Below, piece by piece: positions 26,726-36,034 of a stretch of DNA of 64,000 bases. This stretch comes from Rhodococcus sp. HNM0563. Its GTDB lineage: Bacteria; Actinomycetota; Actinomycetes; Mycobacteriales; Mycobacteriaceae. A program made the translations under genes and the position numbers. Under the pieces are notes generated by a model that ran no database searches, was not told where the DNA came from, and saw only the letters and a program-made list of their open reading frames with translations. The DNA lies in assembly GCF_012726195.1 (NCBI RefSeq), contig NZ_JAASAF010000003.1, positions 310,001 through 374,000 of the forward strand, in the 5' to 3' direction. The stretch's first letter is position 1. The number at the start of each line of letters is the position of its first letter.

Positions 26726-28717
26726 TCAGCGGGCCAGCGCTTCGCGTAACGCGGACACCGAACCGACCGGCCGGTCACACACGAACCCTCGGCAGACATA
26801 GGCGGCGGGCTCTCCGTCGACGAGGGGGCGGTCGCGCAGAAGTGGAGACGAGTCCGGCTCGCCGCCGACCACGATCGATCCACCCGGGGCCTCCCGTCGC
26901 GCGGCCCGGAGCAGCTCACCCTCGCCGGCCACTGCCACCTGGATCGGACCACGCACCGCGGCCTCGGCGACAGTGAGCCAATGTCCGGCCGAGCGCGGAG
27001 CGCGGTCGAGCAGCAGCGACGCATCACTCAACGACGCGTGTGCGGCCTCCGCGTAGCGGTCCCCGTCGTCGACCACCGCGGCCAGGGAAAGCATCGCCTC
27101 GGTGATCAGCGAGGCACCGGACGGTGTCGCGCCGTCGACGGGATCGCGCGGCCGCGTCACGAGCTGTTGGGCGTCGTGAGCGGTATCGAACCAGCTGCCC
27201 GGCCTGTCCGGATCGGCGAAGTAGGTCAGCGCGGCGTCGGCCGACTGCCGGGCAGGGTCGAGCCACCGCACCTCACCGGTGGCCTGATACAACGCGAGAA
27301 GAGCGGTGATCAAGGCGCCGTGGTCTTCGAGCACACCGGCGGGCGCTCCCACCGACCCGCCGAGCGATGCGCGCCGGAGGCGGCCGTCGACCAGATGCAG
27401 ATTCAGTAGCCCACGCGCACAGTCTGCGGCAGCGTCCACCCAGTCCGGCCTTCCCAACGCAAGGCCCGCCTCGACGAGACCGGTGATCGCCAAGGCGTTC
27501 CATGCGGTGACCACCTTGTCGTCGCGACCCGGCTGCGGCCTGACCGACCGCGCCCTGAACAGACGCACACGAACCGAATCCGTACGAACCTGATCGTCCG
27601 GATCGGCAGGTAGCTGCAGGACTGACGTCCCGGCTTCGAACATCCCGGTGTCGGTGACGGCGAACACTTCCGCTGCCCACGCTCCGTCCTCGTCGCCGAG
27701 AACGTCGACAAGTTGCTGCGGCGTCCACACATAGGTCAGGCCTTCGACGCCGTCGGTATCGGCGTCGAGGGCGGACGCGAAACACCCCTCTTCGGTACGG
27801 AGATCGCGGAGCAGGAAGCCGGCGATGCCCTTCGTGACACGGCGCGGCAGAGCCGCATCGGTGATCCGAGCCAGGTGCGCATACACGCGCAGAAGCATCG
27901 CGTTGTCGTAGAGCATTTTCTCGAAATGCGGCACGACCCAACCGGTATCGACGCTGTAGCGGGCGAATCCGCCGCCGAGCTGGTCGTGGATGCCTCCGCG
28001 CGCCATGGCTTCGGCGGTGCGTTCGACGAGCCGCAGCGTCGCTGCGTCCCTCGTGCGTTCGTATCCGCGGAGCAAGCCCTCCAACAGGTTCGACGGCGGG
28101 AACTTCGGTGCACCACCGAAACCGCCGTGAACCTTGTCCTCGTCCGACGCGACCGTCGCCGCAGCCGCGTCGAGAAGCTCCGGGCCGACCATCCGGGTGC
28201 CCGGCGGCAGCCCGCCACTACTGCGCTGGAGTTCGGCAACGATCGCCGCAGCAGCCTTCGCAACGTCGTCGCGGCGGTTTCGCCACGTGTCAGTGATCGC
28301 ACCGAGCAACTGGACGAACGACGGCATCCCACCCCGCGGCATTTTCGGGTAGTAGGTGCCGCAGTAGAACGGCTCCCCGCCGGGGGTGAGGAAGCAGGTC
28401 ATGGGCCATCCACCCTGCCCCGTCATCGCAACCGTTGCGTTCATGTACACCGCGTCGATGTCGGGACGTTCCTCCCGATCGACCTTGATGCACACGAAAT
28501 GCTCGTTCATCAGCGCAGCGGTGTGGTCGTCCTCGAACGACTCGTGCGCCATGACGTGACACCAGTGACACGCGGCGTAGCCGACGGACAGAAGGATCGG
28601 CACATCCCGGTCGCGGGCCTCGGCGAGCGCGTCGCCGCCCCATTCCTGCCAGTGCACGGGATTGTCCGCGTGCTGACGGAGGTATGGGCTGAGAGACTCG
28701 GCAAGCCTGTTCGCCAT
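26726..28717 (-). CDS. DUF255 thioredoxin-domain protein (YyaL/SSP411 family)
   Basis: 663 residues. The N-terminal thioredoxin-like domain begins NRLAESLSPYLRQHADNPVHW and contains the CxxC-like motif ACHWCHVMAHESF. FGGAPKFPP and a six-hairpin (alpha/alpha)6 barrel region follow (GGIHDQLGGGFARYSVD, WVVPHFEKMLYDNA). Human SPATA20 and Bacillus YyaL belong here; the biochemical role is not settled. It matches Rv1084 by position. The small membrane protein gene and mca lie upstream on the same strand, only a few bases apart, suggesting an operon mca-membrane protein-DUF255. Confidence 0.9.
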   Translation of the reverse strand: MANRLAESLSPYLRQHADNPVHWQEWGGDALAEARDRDVPILLSVGYAACHWCHVMAHESFEDDHTAALMNEHFVCIKVDREERPDIDAVYMNATVAMTGQGGWPMTCFLTPGGEPFYCGTYYPKMPRGGMPSFVQLLGAITDTWRNRRDDVAKAAAAIVAELQRSSGGLPPGTRMVGPELLDAAAATVASDEDKVHGGFGGAPKFPPSNLLEGLLRGYERTRDAATLRLVERTAEAMARGGIHDQLGGGFARYSVDTGWVVPHFEKMLYDNAMLLRVYAHLARITDAALPRRVTKGIAGFLLRDLRTEEGCFASALDADTDGVEGLTYVWTPQQLVDVLGDEDGAWAAEVFAVTDTGMFEAGTSVLQLPADPDDQVRTDSVRVRLFRARSVRPQPGRDDKVVTAWNALAITGLVEAGLALGRPDWVDAAADCARGLLNLHLVDGRLRRASLGGSVGAPAGVLEDHGALITALLALYQATGEVRWLDPARQSADAALTYFADPDRPGSWFDTAHDAQQLVTRPRDPVDGATPSGASLITEAMLSLAAVVDDGDRYAEAAHASLSDASLLLDRAPRSAGHWLTVAEAAVRGPIQVAVAGEGELLRAARREAPGGSIVVGGEPDSSPLLRDRPLVDGEPAAYVCRGFVCDRPVGSVSALREALAR

Positions 28718-28736
28718 CCCCTCACGCTACGTGCGA

Positions 28737-29051
28737 TCAGCTCGTCTCGGGGGTGCTGTGTCCCGTCTTGTTCGCCTTGTCCGTCTCTGCAGAAGCCTCG
28801 TCCGTCTTCGTCGTTTTCGCAGCGGCGGCGCCGCGGTCGGTGCCTTCGTCTGCCGCCTGGTCTGCCTCTGGGCTGTCCGTATCGAAACTTTCGGGAAGGT
28901 TGCTCAGCCGCTTGTTCATATTCCAGATGAGCAGGGCGATGGCCACGAGCAGTACCAGCACAAGTGCCAACCCGACCGGCGATGCCTTACCGAACTCGGG
29001 GCCGGTGGGTTCCTGTGCGAGAACCTCGATTGCCAGCGTGCCTAACGTCAT
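28737..29051 (-). CDS. Small single-pass membrane protein between mca and DUF255 gene
   Basis: 104 residues. One strong transmembrane helix (about 25-43, [19 protein letters not shown]) is followed by a basic [11 protein letters not shown] and a long acidic Ala/Thr/Asp-rich tail. ATG 29051 overlaps the mca stop codon (ATGA), which fixes the start. By position it corresponds to Rv1083, a conserved hypothetical. Function unknown; coupling to mca suggests co-expression with mycothiol detoxification. Confidence 0.8.
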   Translation of the reverse strand: MTLGTLAIEVLAQEPTGPEFGKASPVGLALVLVLLVAIALLIWNMNKRLSNLPESFDTDSPEADQAADEGTDRGAAAAKTTKTDEASAETDKANKTGHSTPETS

Positions 29052-29926
29052 CTCACCTGTCCGTCCTCGATACCCGCGAAAAGATCCGACTCGGGGATCG
29101 TCGTGGTGACGCGGGTCTTTGCCAACTCGAACTCTTCGGTCGGCCACACCTTCTGCTGGATGTCCAGCGGAACCGCGAAGAACGACCCGTTCGGATCGAT
29201 CTGGGTGGCGTGTGCCCGAAGCGCGTCGTCGCGGTTCGGGAAGTAGTCACCACAGGTTATCTGCGTGGTGACCCGTGCCATGAGGTCGCCCTGCTCAGTG
29301 CGCCACCGGCTGAGCCACTCCTCCATCGGGAACGGTTCGCCTCGGCGTTCGTACTCGTCGCGGAACAGTTCGATGCGCTTGCGGATGAAGCCGTGCGAGT
29401 AGTAGACCTTCTTCACTTCCCACGGCTCGCCGAGTTCGGGATGGTAGTTCGGATCTGCCGCCGCCTCGTATGCCGCCATCGACACCTCGTGGCAACGGAT
29501 GTGATCGGGGTGCGGATAGCCGCCGTTCTCGTCGTACGTGGTCATGACGTGCGGGCGGAACTCTCGTATGACCTCGACGAGCTTGCGGGTGGGCTCGTCG
29601 AGTGGCACCACCGCGAAGCACCCGTCGGGCAGCGGCGGCTTGGGATCACCCTCAGGAAGGCCGGAGTCGATGAAACCGAGCCAGCGATGCTGCACGCCGA
29701 GATGACGCGCTGCCGTCGCCATCTCCTCGCGACGAACCTCGGGCATACGATCCCGGATACCGGGCACGTCCATCGCAGGATTGAGGATGTCTCCTCGTTC
29801 GCCACCGGTGAGGGTCACGACGAGCACGTCGTTCCCCTCTGCCGCGTAGCGGGCCGTCGTGGCGGCACCCTTGCTCGACTCGTCATCGGGATGGGCATGC
29901 ACGGCCATGAGCCGTAGTCCGCTCAC
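29048..29926 (-). CDS. mca: Mycothiol S-conjugate amidase
   Basis: 292 residues. It cleaves mycothiol S-conjugates of toxins to a mercapturic acid, which is exported, and GlcN-Ins, which is recycled. Zinc-binding motifs AHPDDE (near residue 10) and [11 protein letters not shown] are present, with the [15 protein letters not shown] segment diagnostic of Mca/MshB. GTG 29926 ([15 protein letters not shown]) has a GGAGG Shine-Dalgarno seven bases away. It is the marker of mycothiol in this genome. Divergent from the DUF4307 gene. Confidence 0.96.
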   Translation of the reverse strand: MSGLRLMAVHAHPDDESSKGAATTARYAAEGNDVLVVTLTGGERGDILNPAMDVPGIRDRMPEVRREEMATAARHLGVQHRWLGFIDSGLPEGDPKPPLPDGCFAVVPLDEPTRKLVEVIREFRPHVMTTYDENGGYPHPDHIRCHEVSMAAYEAAADPNYHPELGEPWEVKKVYYSHGFIRKRIELFRDEYERRGEPFPMEEWLSRWRTEQGDLMARVTTQITCGDYFPNRDDALRAHATQIDPNGSFFAVPLDIQQKVWPTEEFELAKTRVTTTIPESDLFAGIEDGQVR

Positions 29927-30005
29927 GTGTTTCCTCCACCTCACCGTCGTGTACATCTCGGGACCGGGCGGCGACCGCCGGTGCGGGCCGTCCGAATCCC
30001 TCCCC

Positions 30006-30011
30006 TATAGT
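30006..30011 (+). promoter_or_regulatory. Candidate -10 for the DUF4307 gene
   Basis: TATAGT, a strong TANNNT, lies 72 bases before ATG 30084 in the divergent region. No clear -35. Confidence 0.35.
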
Positions 30012-30083
30012 TCCACCTGAGCGCTCCTCCGTCAGCCGTGGCCCCACGGGAGCACCCGAACTTCGACCCGGGCCTGAAAGAAA

Positions 30084-30515
30084 ATGATGACCGATACTGC
30101 AGAACAACCCCGACGCAGCGCGAGATACCCGTCGAAGACACGGACGACTCGCGGCAAGAAGTGGGGCTTCACCGCCCTCGGCGTCCTCGCTGGAATCGGG
30201 CTCGGATTCGTGATGTACCAGCAGTTCGGACCTGCCGAGATCGAATACGAAGTGGTGGCGTTCAACGTCGTCGACGACGACACCCTCGATATCAAGCTGT
30301 CGGTCACGCGACAGGACCCGTCGCAGGAGGCTGTGTGCATCGTCCGTGCGCGATCGCGGGACGGCAGCGAAACCGGACGACGTGAAGTCCTCATCCCGGC
30401 GTCGGACTCATCGACGGTGGTTCTGGAGTCGACGGTCAAGACGTCACAGCGCCCCGGCATGGGCGACGGCTACGGCTGCAGCTTCAACGTTCCGGAATAC
30501 CTCCGCGCACCCTGA
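30084..30515 (+). CDS. DUF4307 membrane protein
   Basis: 143 residues. A basic N-terminus (RSARYPSKTRTTRGKK) precedes one membrane helix at about 27-45 (WGFTALGVLAGIGLGFVMY). An extracytoplasmic beta-type domain with two cysteines (VCIVRARS and YGCSFNVP) follows, possibly a disulfide. It matches the actinobacterial DUF4307 family at the position of Rv1081c, between mca and greA. Function unknown. ATG 30087 is an alternative start one codon later. Confidence 0.85.
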   Translation: MMTDTAEQPRRSARYPSKTRTTRGKKWGFTALGVLAGIGLGFVMYQQFGPAEIEYEVVAFNVVDDDTLDIKLSVTRQDPSQEAVCIVRARSRDGSETGRREVLIPASDSSTVVLESTVKTSQRPGMGDGYGCSFNVPEYLRAP

Positions 30516-30560
30516 TCTGATGCCGTTACGCTGCGCTTTCCGCGCGTAATCCAGATCTGA

Positions 30561-30569
30561 TGCTAGAAT
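30561..30569 (+). promoter_or_regulatory. Candidate extended -10 promoter of greA
   Basis: TGC-TAGAAT is an extended -10 element. Transcription would begin near 30576, giving a leader of about 160 bases to the greA start. No convincing -35. Confidence 0.45.
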
Positions 30570-30575
30570 AGGCCG

Positions 30576-30697
30576 ATACACGGTTCCACCCATTGGGGCC
30601 GTGTATTGCTGCATTAGAGACAGTACGACCCCGTTCGCCACATTCCAGGGGGGAACGACGCGGGTCGTGCTGTTGCGGTCGTTGCGTATGCACGACT
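30576..30697 (+). promoter_or_regulatory. Structured 5' leader of greA (three stem-loops)
   Basis: Hairpin 1 pairs ATACACGG (30576-30583) with CCGTGTAT (30599-30606) and may be topped by CCC/GGG. Hairpin 2 pairs 30622-30636 with 30653-30671: ten base pairs, a four-base bulge, then CGTTC/GAACG. Hairpin 3 pairs GTCGT (30678-30682) with ACGAC (30692-30696). It precedes the greA Shine-Dalgarno by about 30 bases. Possibly a regulatory leader; no known riboswitch class recognised. Confidence 0.45.
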
Positions 30698-30738
30698 TGT
30701 CCACGGAGCCGGGGGCTCCAACCCGAAGGAAGTGATCG

Positions 30739-31236
30739 ATGATGACCGAGACCCAGGTGACATGGCTGACACAGGAGTCCCACGACCGCCTCAAGGCGGA
30801 ACTGGACCAGCTCATCGCCAATCGTCCCGTCATCGCGGCCGAGATCAACGAGCGGCGTGAAGAAGGTGACCTCAAGGAAAACGGTGGTTACCACGCCGCC
30901 CGCGAAGAACAGGGTCAGCAGGAAGCACGCATCCGTCAGCTGCAGGAGCTGCTGAGCGCCGCGAAGGTCGGCGTCGCACCTACGCAGTCCGGTGTCGCGC
31001 TGCCCGGCTCGGTCGTCACGGTGTACTACGACGGCGACGAATCCGACAAGGAAACGTTCCTCATCGCGACCCGCGAAGAGGGCGCGCGCAACAGCGAGCT
31101 CGAGACCTACTCGCCCAGCTCCCCGCTCGGCAATGCCCTCATCGAGGCCAAGGTCGGCGAGACACGTGAGTACGCGCTGCCCAACGGCAAGACGATGAAG
31201 GTGACGCTGGTTTCCGCAGAGCCGTACCACGGCTGA
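30739..31236 (+). CDS. greA: Transcription elongation factor GreA
   Basis: 165 residues. An N-terminal antiparallel coiled coil (about 1-78) carries the tip acidic residues in [20 protein letters not shown] (E and D at the tip). A C-terminal FKBP-like domain ends with [15 protein letters not shown]. It binds the RNA polymerase secondary channel and stimulates cleavage of backtracked transcripts. The Shine-Dalgarno AAGGAAG lies eight bases before ATG 30739; ATG 30742 is the next codon. Upstream is an unusually structured leader. It matches Rv1080c in position. Confidence 0.97.
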   Translation: MMTETQVTWLTQESHDRLKAELDQLIANRPVIAAEINERREEGDLKENGGYHAAREEQGQQEARIRQLQELLSAAKVGVAPTQSGVALPGSVVTVYYDGDESDKETFLIATREEGARNSELETYSPSSPLGNALIEAKVGETREYALPNGKTMKVTLVSAEPYHG

Positions 31237-31255
31237 TTCCGACGTTCACGCAGCG

Positions 31256-32599
31256 TCAGATGATCCGACGCGCCTTCATGTCGGGGAACACCGTGCCGAC
31301 ACGCACCACGTCACCGGTGGTCGGGGCGTGCACCATCTGGCCGCCGCCGATGTAGATCGCGACGTGGCCCGGGCCGCCGGCCTGCCAGTTGCCGAACAGG
31401 AGGTCGCCCGGGCGGGCGAGCTCGAGCGGAATCTCGGTGCCCACGTGCCACTGGGTTTCCGAGGTGCGGGGCAGGGTGATGCCGGTCGCAGCGTGCACCG
31501 CGTACGACGTCAGGCCCGAGCAGTCGAAACCGCCCCCGGACGGGCCGTGGATGTTGCCTCCACCCCAGACGTACGGCAGACCCAAAAACTTGAAGGCGAG
31601 ATCGACCACACGGTTGCCGACGTCGCTCGTACCACCCAGACCGAGGCCGAAGAACGGCGACAGCAGTCGGGAGAACGCTGCCTCGGTGGCACGGATCTTC
31701 GCGACATACGGCTTGGTCTGGTTCTCGTAGTCGGGCGACCCGGATGGCATGCCGCCCGACCGACGGACGGCACCCGCACCCGCGTTGTAGGCCGCGAGCG
31801 TGAGATCCAACGTGTTGCCCTCGACGAGTCCGCGCTTCTTCCAATCGTCGATCTGCTTGTAGTTGTCGCACAGCAGGTTGCCGGAGGCCATGACGGGGTC
31901 GGCGATACCGAGGATGTCGATCTTGCCGTCCCCGTCGGCGTCCTTGCCGTACTCGCGCCACGTGCCGGGCATGAACTGTCCCGGCCCCTTCGCGCCCACG
32001 GGAGACACGGGCGCGGTAGCTCCGAACCGGAAGCCGTTCTCTGCCGAGTACAAAGCTGCGAGGACCGGCGCGGTGATCCCGTCGCAGATTTCCCCGGCTT
32101 TGCGCAGCCACGGGGCGAACACCGCGATCGCACCGATGGGCGCCAGACCTGTGCCGGGCAGGATCGCCGGGATCGAGGGCAGGGTGACGCCACCGATCGT
32201 GGCAGTGGGTTGCGGGCCGAGTACCGGCGCCTGTGGCACCGGCGCGATTCCGAACGCGCTCGGTCGCGGGGCAGGGGCCGCCGGTGCGATCGGAGATTCC
32301 GGTGGGGGTTCCTGCGGCCGGAGCGCCTCGATCGCCTCCTCAGGCAGGTGTGGCTCGATGGCCGCCGCGACCGAGTCGGTGGTGTCGGCGACCACCTGCT
32401 GGGCCTGTCCCTGTACCTGCTCGGGTAGCGACGCGACGAAGTCCTCGACCTGCTTGTCGGTGTCCGGTGCCCCCGCCTCGAACGACTCGATCGCTTGTGT
32501 GACTTGATCTTTTACTTCTGCTGGTACGTCCGCTCCTTGAACGAGCGCACTCGCTGCCGTGGCCACTGCCACGATGACCGCAGACGGGTCTACCGACAT
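31256..32599 (-). CDS. Bifunctional lytic transglycosylase / NlpC-P60 (C40) peptidase
   Basis: 447 residues. After a hydrophobic N-terminal segment (VIVAVATAASALVQGA) and a Pro/Ala-rich linker comes an SLT domain with catalytic Glu in ALYSAENGFRFG and PVGAKGPGQFMPGTW. The C-terminal C40 domain has Cys in GGFDCSGLTSY, His in GPGHVAIYIGG and a third residue near QMVHAP. It would cut glycan strands and the D-Glu-DAP peptide bond. ATG 32599 is used; GTG 32659 is an in-frame alternative adding 20 residues. The N-terminus is not a classical signal peptide (no basic n-region), so its export route is unclear. Confidence 0.88.
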   Translation of the reverse strand: MSVDPSAVIVAVATAASALVQGADVPAEVKDQVTQAIESFEAGAPDTDKQVEDFVASLPEQVQGQAQQVVADTTDSVAAAIEPHLPEEAIEALRPQEPPPESPIAPAAPAPRPSAFGIAPVPQAPVLGPQPTATIGGVTLPSIPAILPGTGLAPIGAIAVFAPWLRKAGEICDGITAPVLAALYSAENGFRFGATAPVSPVGAKGPGQFMPGTWREYGKDADGDGKIDILGIADPVMASGNLLCDNYKQIDDWKKRGLVEGNTLDLTLAAYNAGAGAVRRSGGMPSGSPDYENQTKPYVAKIRATEAAFSRLLSPFFGLGLGGTSDVGNRVVDLAFKFLGLPYVWGGGNIHGPSGGGFDCSGLTSYAVHAATGITLPRTSETQWHVGTEIPLELARPGDLLFGNWQAGGPGHVAIYIGGGQMVHAPTTGDVVRVGTVFPDMKARRII

Positions 32600-32689
32600 C
32601 CGCAACCCCCATCCATCCTGAACGACCCCAACCGTACTTGTGATGACGGTCACGAGCACGGCTTCCGCTTCTTGATATCACATATATTT

Positions 32690-32703
32690 AGGAACACGTT
32701 CTA
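32690..32703. promoter_or_regulatory. KstR-like inverted repeat upstream of the SLT/C40 gene
   Basis: Minus strand TAGAACGTGTTCCT agrees with TnnAACnnGTTnnA except at the last position. It sits beside AT-rich TATATGTGATAT, a likely -10 region, about 90 bases before ATG 32599. Confidence 0.3.
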
Positions 32704-32746
32704 GTTGAGTGGCGGGTGGGATCAGTGTGACTGGAGGTACTCGCTG

Positions 32747-34672
32747 TTATCCGTCTGTTGCCTGCGAGGAGAGGGAGGGATCGGTCAGTAACTCCACGAT
32801 GACGACACCGGCGTACTCGTCGGCGCGCTCCCCGTCGTCATCGACCAACCCGAGGATCGCGTCGCACTGCTCCTGAGTCACCGGTGTGGCAGACCCCAGA
32901 ATTCGCCACGTGTCGGCGACCGGTACGACTCGCGCGCACAACAGCATGCCGACGGGAACGTCCTCGCCCACCTCCGGTGCGGTCAGGTTCCGCCGCTCAC
33001 CCGAACGCAGATCGCGCAGCGTCAGACCCTCCCCCGCCCGGACAGCCTCGACCTCGTGCACCGACCGCTCCACCGGCAGCCATTGCGCAAGAAGTTCACG
33101 TTCGTCGTCGGGCAGCAGATGCCCACGCACCTGCGCGAACTCGGCCAGCCCTCCGCCTTCACCGAGCATGACGTCGTCGAGCAGCGGATCGGACAGAGCC
33201 TCGAACAGGTCGTCGTCGTTGTCGCTGTAGCCGCTGCGTGCCTCCGCAAGGGCGAAGCGATGGTCTCGCCACGAGACCTGCGTCATCTGCATGCAGGCTT
33301 TGAAATACAGCCAGGGCGCGCGATCCGCCAGCGGGTACTCGACCTTGCCGAGATGACATGCCTTGTACTTGCGACCCGAACCACACCAGCACCGATCGTT
33401 GCGACCCAGATCGGGGCGCTCGACGGGCTGGAAGGCCTCCAACACCGAATACAGCGGATGATCCGGACCGCCACGAGACCTGCCCAGTAGCGACAGCGCC
33501 CGGACCGCGTCCCCACTGTCGGAAACGTACCGGGCGAGGTCCTCGAGCGCCGGATCGAACTCCGAATCCAGATCCGTCGAACGCTCGAAGTGGCGAGCCG
33601 CCTCGTCGACGCGCGCATCGGTTTCTGCCGCCTTGCCCGCCATCCAGAACGCCGACGCGTCGACCTTCCGCGGTCCGTGGTCCTTCATCCACAACGCCGC
33701 CCATTCGATCGCCTTCGGATCGATCGCCTGCTCGAGGAGTTCATCGAGAACCGTCGACGCGACATCGGGGTCGGCCAACACTGCGAACAACCCGGATTTG
33801 CCCTCCGAGAACCGCGGCTCGAGATCGTGGTCGTCCCCGGAATCGATCGCATCGACCAGCGACGCGAACAACACGACCCCCGGCACCGCCTCGACCGGTA
33901 TCCCGACCTGCTCGGCATAGGAATCGACTGCGCTCTGCGCGAGATACCCGGCGAAATCGAACCCGGGCGGTGCAACAAGACCGCCCGACACCTCGAGCCC
34001 CCCCGCCTGGACCTGTTCCGACAACGGAAGGGTCGGAACGGTGAACGACGTGGGCGTCTCCACCATCACGGCGTACACCGACGCTTCGAGATACGCCGGG
34101 TCGCCGGACGCGAGCGCCTCCCCCAGCACCGCGGTCAATTCGGGCACGACATCGACCTCGGTGGTGGCCGGTGCGATCGTCAATCCCGTCTCCGACACGG
34201 TTGCGGCCACGAGGTCCCCGGCCGACAACTCGGCGAACGCACCGCGGGGAAACACGAGCGCTTCATGACCGAACGGTGCGAGATCGGTGATGCCGCGATC
34301 GTCGAGCCGCTCGGGTTCGTGCTCGATCTCGACGAGGTCGTATCCTTCGTCGCCGGTCACGAACACAAGCAGGGGGTAGATCTCGTCGATGGGAAGCACA
34401 GCCGAAGCCACCTCGGCTTCGGTGAGCCGATGTGTCAGGATACGGCCGCCGAGAAGCGCGTCGAATGCGGCGTATCGGCCGTCGCTCAGGTAGGCCAACA
34501 TCGGATGCTCGGGCAGTTCGTCGACGGGCAGGTCCAGGTCCTCGGCATCGTGGCCCGACGCGAGTCGCTCTCCTATCTCGTCGAGCGTGAGCGGGCCGTG
34601 CTCCCGGAGCAGAGTGAGCACAGCGGCGATCAGTGCGTCATCTGCGGCGAGGTCGTAGTCGAAGTCGGTCAC
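32747..34672 (-). CDS. SEC-C metal-binding motif protein of unknown function
   Basis: 641 residues, acidic. A zinc-binding SEC-C motif, GRNDRCWCGSGRKYKACHLG, lies in the last third; this motif occurs at the SecA C-terminus and in many unrelated proteins. The N-terminal region (LTLLREHGPLTLDEIGERL) looks like a small winged helix. The middle contains helical repeats (AGKAAETDARVDEAARHFERS, TPR-like). The start is GTG 34672, preceded after seven bases by TACGAT and by no Shine-Dalgarno, so the message may be leaderless. Not SecA: no DEAD motor. Function unknown. Confidence 0.75.
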   Translation of the reverse strand: MTDFDYDLAADDALIAAVLTLLREHGPLTLDEIGERLASGHDAEDLDLPVDELPEHPMLAYLSDGRYAAFDALLGGRILTHRLTEAEVASAVLPIDEIYPLLVFVTGDEGYDLVEIEHEPERLDDRGITDLAPFGHEALVFPRGAFAELSAGDLVAATVSETGLTIAPATTEVDVVPELTAVLGEALASGDPAYLEASVYAVMVETPTSFTVPTLPLSEQVQAGGLEVSGGLVAPPGFDFAGYLAQSAVDSYAEQVGIPVEAVPGVVLFASLVDAIDSGDDHDLEPRFSEGKSGLFAVLADPDVASTVLDELLEQAIDPKAIEWAALWMKDHGPRKVDASAFWMAGKAAETDARVDEAARHFERSTDLDSEFDPALEDLARYVSDSGDAVRALSLLGRSRGGPDHPLYSVLEAFQPVERPDLGRNDRCWCGSGRKYKACHLGKVEYPLADRAPWLYFKACMQMTQVSWRDHRFALAEARSGYSDNDDDLFEALSDPLLDDVMLGEGGGLAEFAQVRGHLLPDDERELLAQWLPVERSVHEVEAVRAGEGLTLRDLRSGERRNLTAPEVGEDVPVGMLLCARVVPVADTWRILGSATPVTQEQCDAILGLVDDDGERADEYAGVVIVELLTDPSLSSQATDG

Positions 34673-34679
34673 GGATGCG

Positions 34680-34685
34680 ATCGTA
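34680..34685 (-). promoter_or_regulatory. Candidate -10 for leaderless SEC-C gene
   Basis: TACGAT on the minus strand ends seven bases before GTG 34672. Confidence 0.4.
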
Positions 34686-34738
34686 CGGGCAGGCAGGCGC
34701 ACCGATGCCCGACACTCGAGCACGTTGCATCGCCGCAA

Positions 34739-35962
34739 CTACTCGAGCCTCACCACGTACCCGGCGTCGCGCAGCGCATCGAGCACCTCACTGCGGTGTT
34801 GCGCACCACGGGTTTCCATCGTCAGTGCGACCTGCACCTCGTCCAGCGCGAGTTGTCCCGCCGTGCGCGAATGTACGACGTCGACGACGCTGGCGTCGGA
34901 ATCTCCGACAACGCTCAGCAATCCGACGAGAGCACCGGGCCGATCCGGGATCGACACGCGCACAGCAAGATACCGGCCTGCCGCTCGCAGACCATGTCCG
35001 ATCACATGAGTCAGAACGAGCGGGTCGATGTTGCCACCGGTGAGGATCGCGGCCACCGGGCCGTCGAACTCCAGTCCCGCGGTGGACAGCGCAGCGACCG
35101 CAGCAGCTCCCGCAGGCTCGACGATCAGCTTGGACCGCTCCATGCACAGCACCAACGCCCGGGCGAGGGCGTCGTCGCTGACAGTAACGACGCGCTCGAC
35201 GTAGTCCTGCACGAGCGGAAACGGTACGGACCCAGGCATTCCCACAGCGATACCGTCGGCGACGGTCGCGAGCGTCTCGGCTCGTTCGGGACGTCCCGCC
35301 AGCAACGAACCCGGCCACGCCGCCGCGCCCTCGGCCTGAACACCGATCACCCGAACCTCCGGCCGGACGGAAGCGAGTGCCGCTGCGACTCCGGCCAGCA
35401 GACCGCCACCACCGGTCGGGACCACCACTGCGCTCACATCGGGAAGTTGCGCAGCGATCTCGAGTCCGACGGTGCCTTGCCCGGCCACGACATCCTCGTG
35501 GTCGTACGGGTGGATGAACACCGCGCCCGTCTCCGCCGCGAACTCCTGCGCCGCCACCAGCGCGTCGTCGATCGTGTGGCCGGCGAAGTGGACGTCGGCG
35601 CCGTAGGCACGGGTCGCGGCGACCTTCGGCAGGGCCGCACCGACCGGCATGAACACCGTCGAAGCGATGCCGAGCCCGGTCGCCGCCCACGCGACTCCCT
35701 GCGCATGATTGCCCGCACTCGCCGCAACGACACCGCGCGCCCGCTCGTCCGCCGCGAGTCGCGCGATGCGGTAGTACGCACCACGCGGTTTGAACGAGCC
35801 GGTGTGCTGCAGGTTTTCGCATTTGAACCACACCGGGACGCCGGTGCGCTCGGAGAGCACCCGTGAAGGCAGCACCGGGGTTCGTCGTATGACGGGGGCG
35901 AGTGCATCCTCGGCTGCACGGATCTCCGGTTCTCCTATGCGCACCTGATCGAATGCACCCAT
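34739..35962 (-). CDS. ilvA: Threonine ammonia-lyase with single ACT-like domain
   Basis: 407 residues. PLP lysine K58 lies in HTGSFKPRGA, the glycine loop is VPTGGGGLLAG, and a C-terminal ACT-like domain occupies about 325-405. It deaminates threonine to 2-oxobutyrate, the first step to isoleucine. One ACT-like domain, rather than the two regulatory domains of long IlvA, is closer to the short TdcB-like/actinobacterial enzymes. ATG 35962 lacks a Shine-Dalgarno but follows TACGCT by six bases. The metB stem-loop lies just upstream. Confidence 0.93.
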   Translation of the reverse strand: MGAFDQVRIGEPEIRAAEDALAPVIRRTPVLPSRVLSERTGVPVWFKCENLQHTGSFKPRGAYYRIARLAADERARGVVAASAGNHAQGVAWAATGLGIASTVFMPVGAALPKVAATRAYGADVHFAGHTIDDALVAAQEFAAETGAVFIHPYDHEDVVAGQGTVGLEIAAQLPDVSAVVVPTGGGGLLAGVAAALASVRPEVRVIGVQAEGAAAWPGSLLAGRPERAETLATVADGIAVGMPGSVPFPLVQDYVERVVTVSDDALARALVLCMERSKLIVEPAGAAAVAALSTAGLEFDGPVAAILTGGNIDPLVLTHVIGHGLRAAGRYLAVRVSIPDRPGALVGLLSVVGDSDASVVDVVHSRTAGQLALDEVQVALTMETRGAQHRSEVLDALRDAGYVVRLE

Positions 35963-35968
35963 CGCCTC

Positions 35969-35974
35969 AGCGTA
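35969..35974 (-). promoter_or_regulatory. Candidate -10 for leaderless ilvA
   Basis: TACGCT on the minus strand, six bases before ATG 35962. Confidence 0.4.
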
Positions 35975-35987
35975 GGGGACTCGAACG

Positions 35988-36022
35988 CGCGAGGAGGCGC
36001 CCCAGGCGGGCGCCTCCTCGCG
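35988..36022 (-). terminator. Stem-loop after metB
   Basis: Fifteen-base perfect arms (35988-36002 with 36008-36022) and a 5-base loop, 13 bases after the metB stop. It separates metB from the ilvA promoter. Confidence 0.75.
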
Positions 36023-36034
36023 TGTCGCCGGGAC

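Noticed and set aside
32600-32746. A ydaO-type c-di-AMP riboswitch before the SLT/C40 gene, as often found for actinobacterial wall hydrolases
   Set aside because: The leader is short and AT-rich and lacks the conserved paired segments of that riboswitch.
33590-35866. A 758-codon + strand open frame opposite the SEC-C and ilvA genes
   Set aside because: Antisense shadow of two well-supported genes; no domain, no Shine-Dalgarno.
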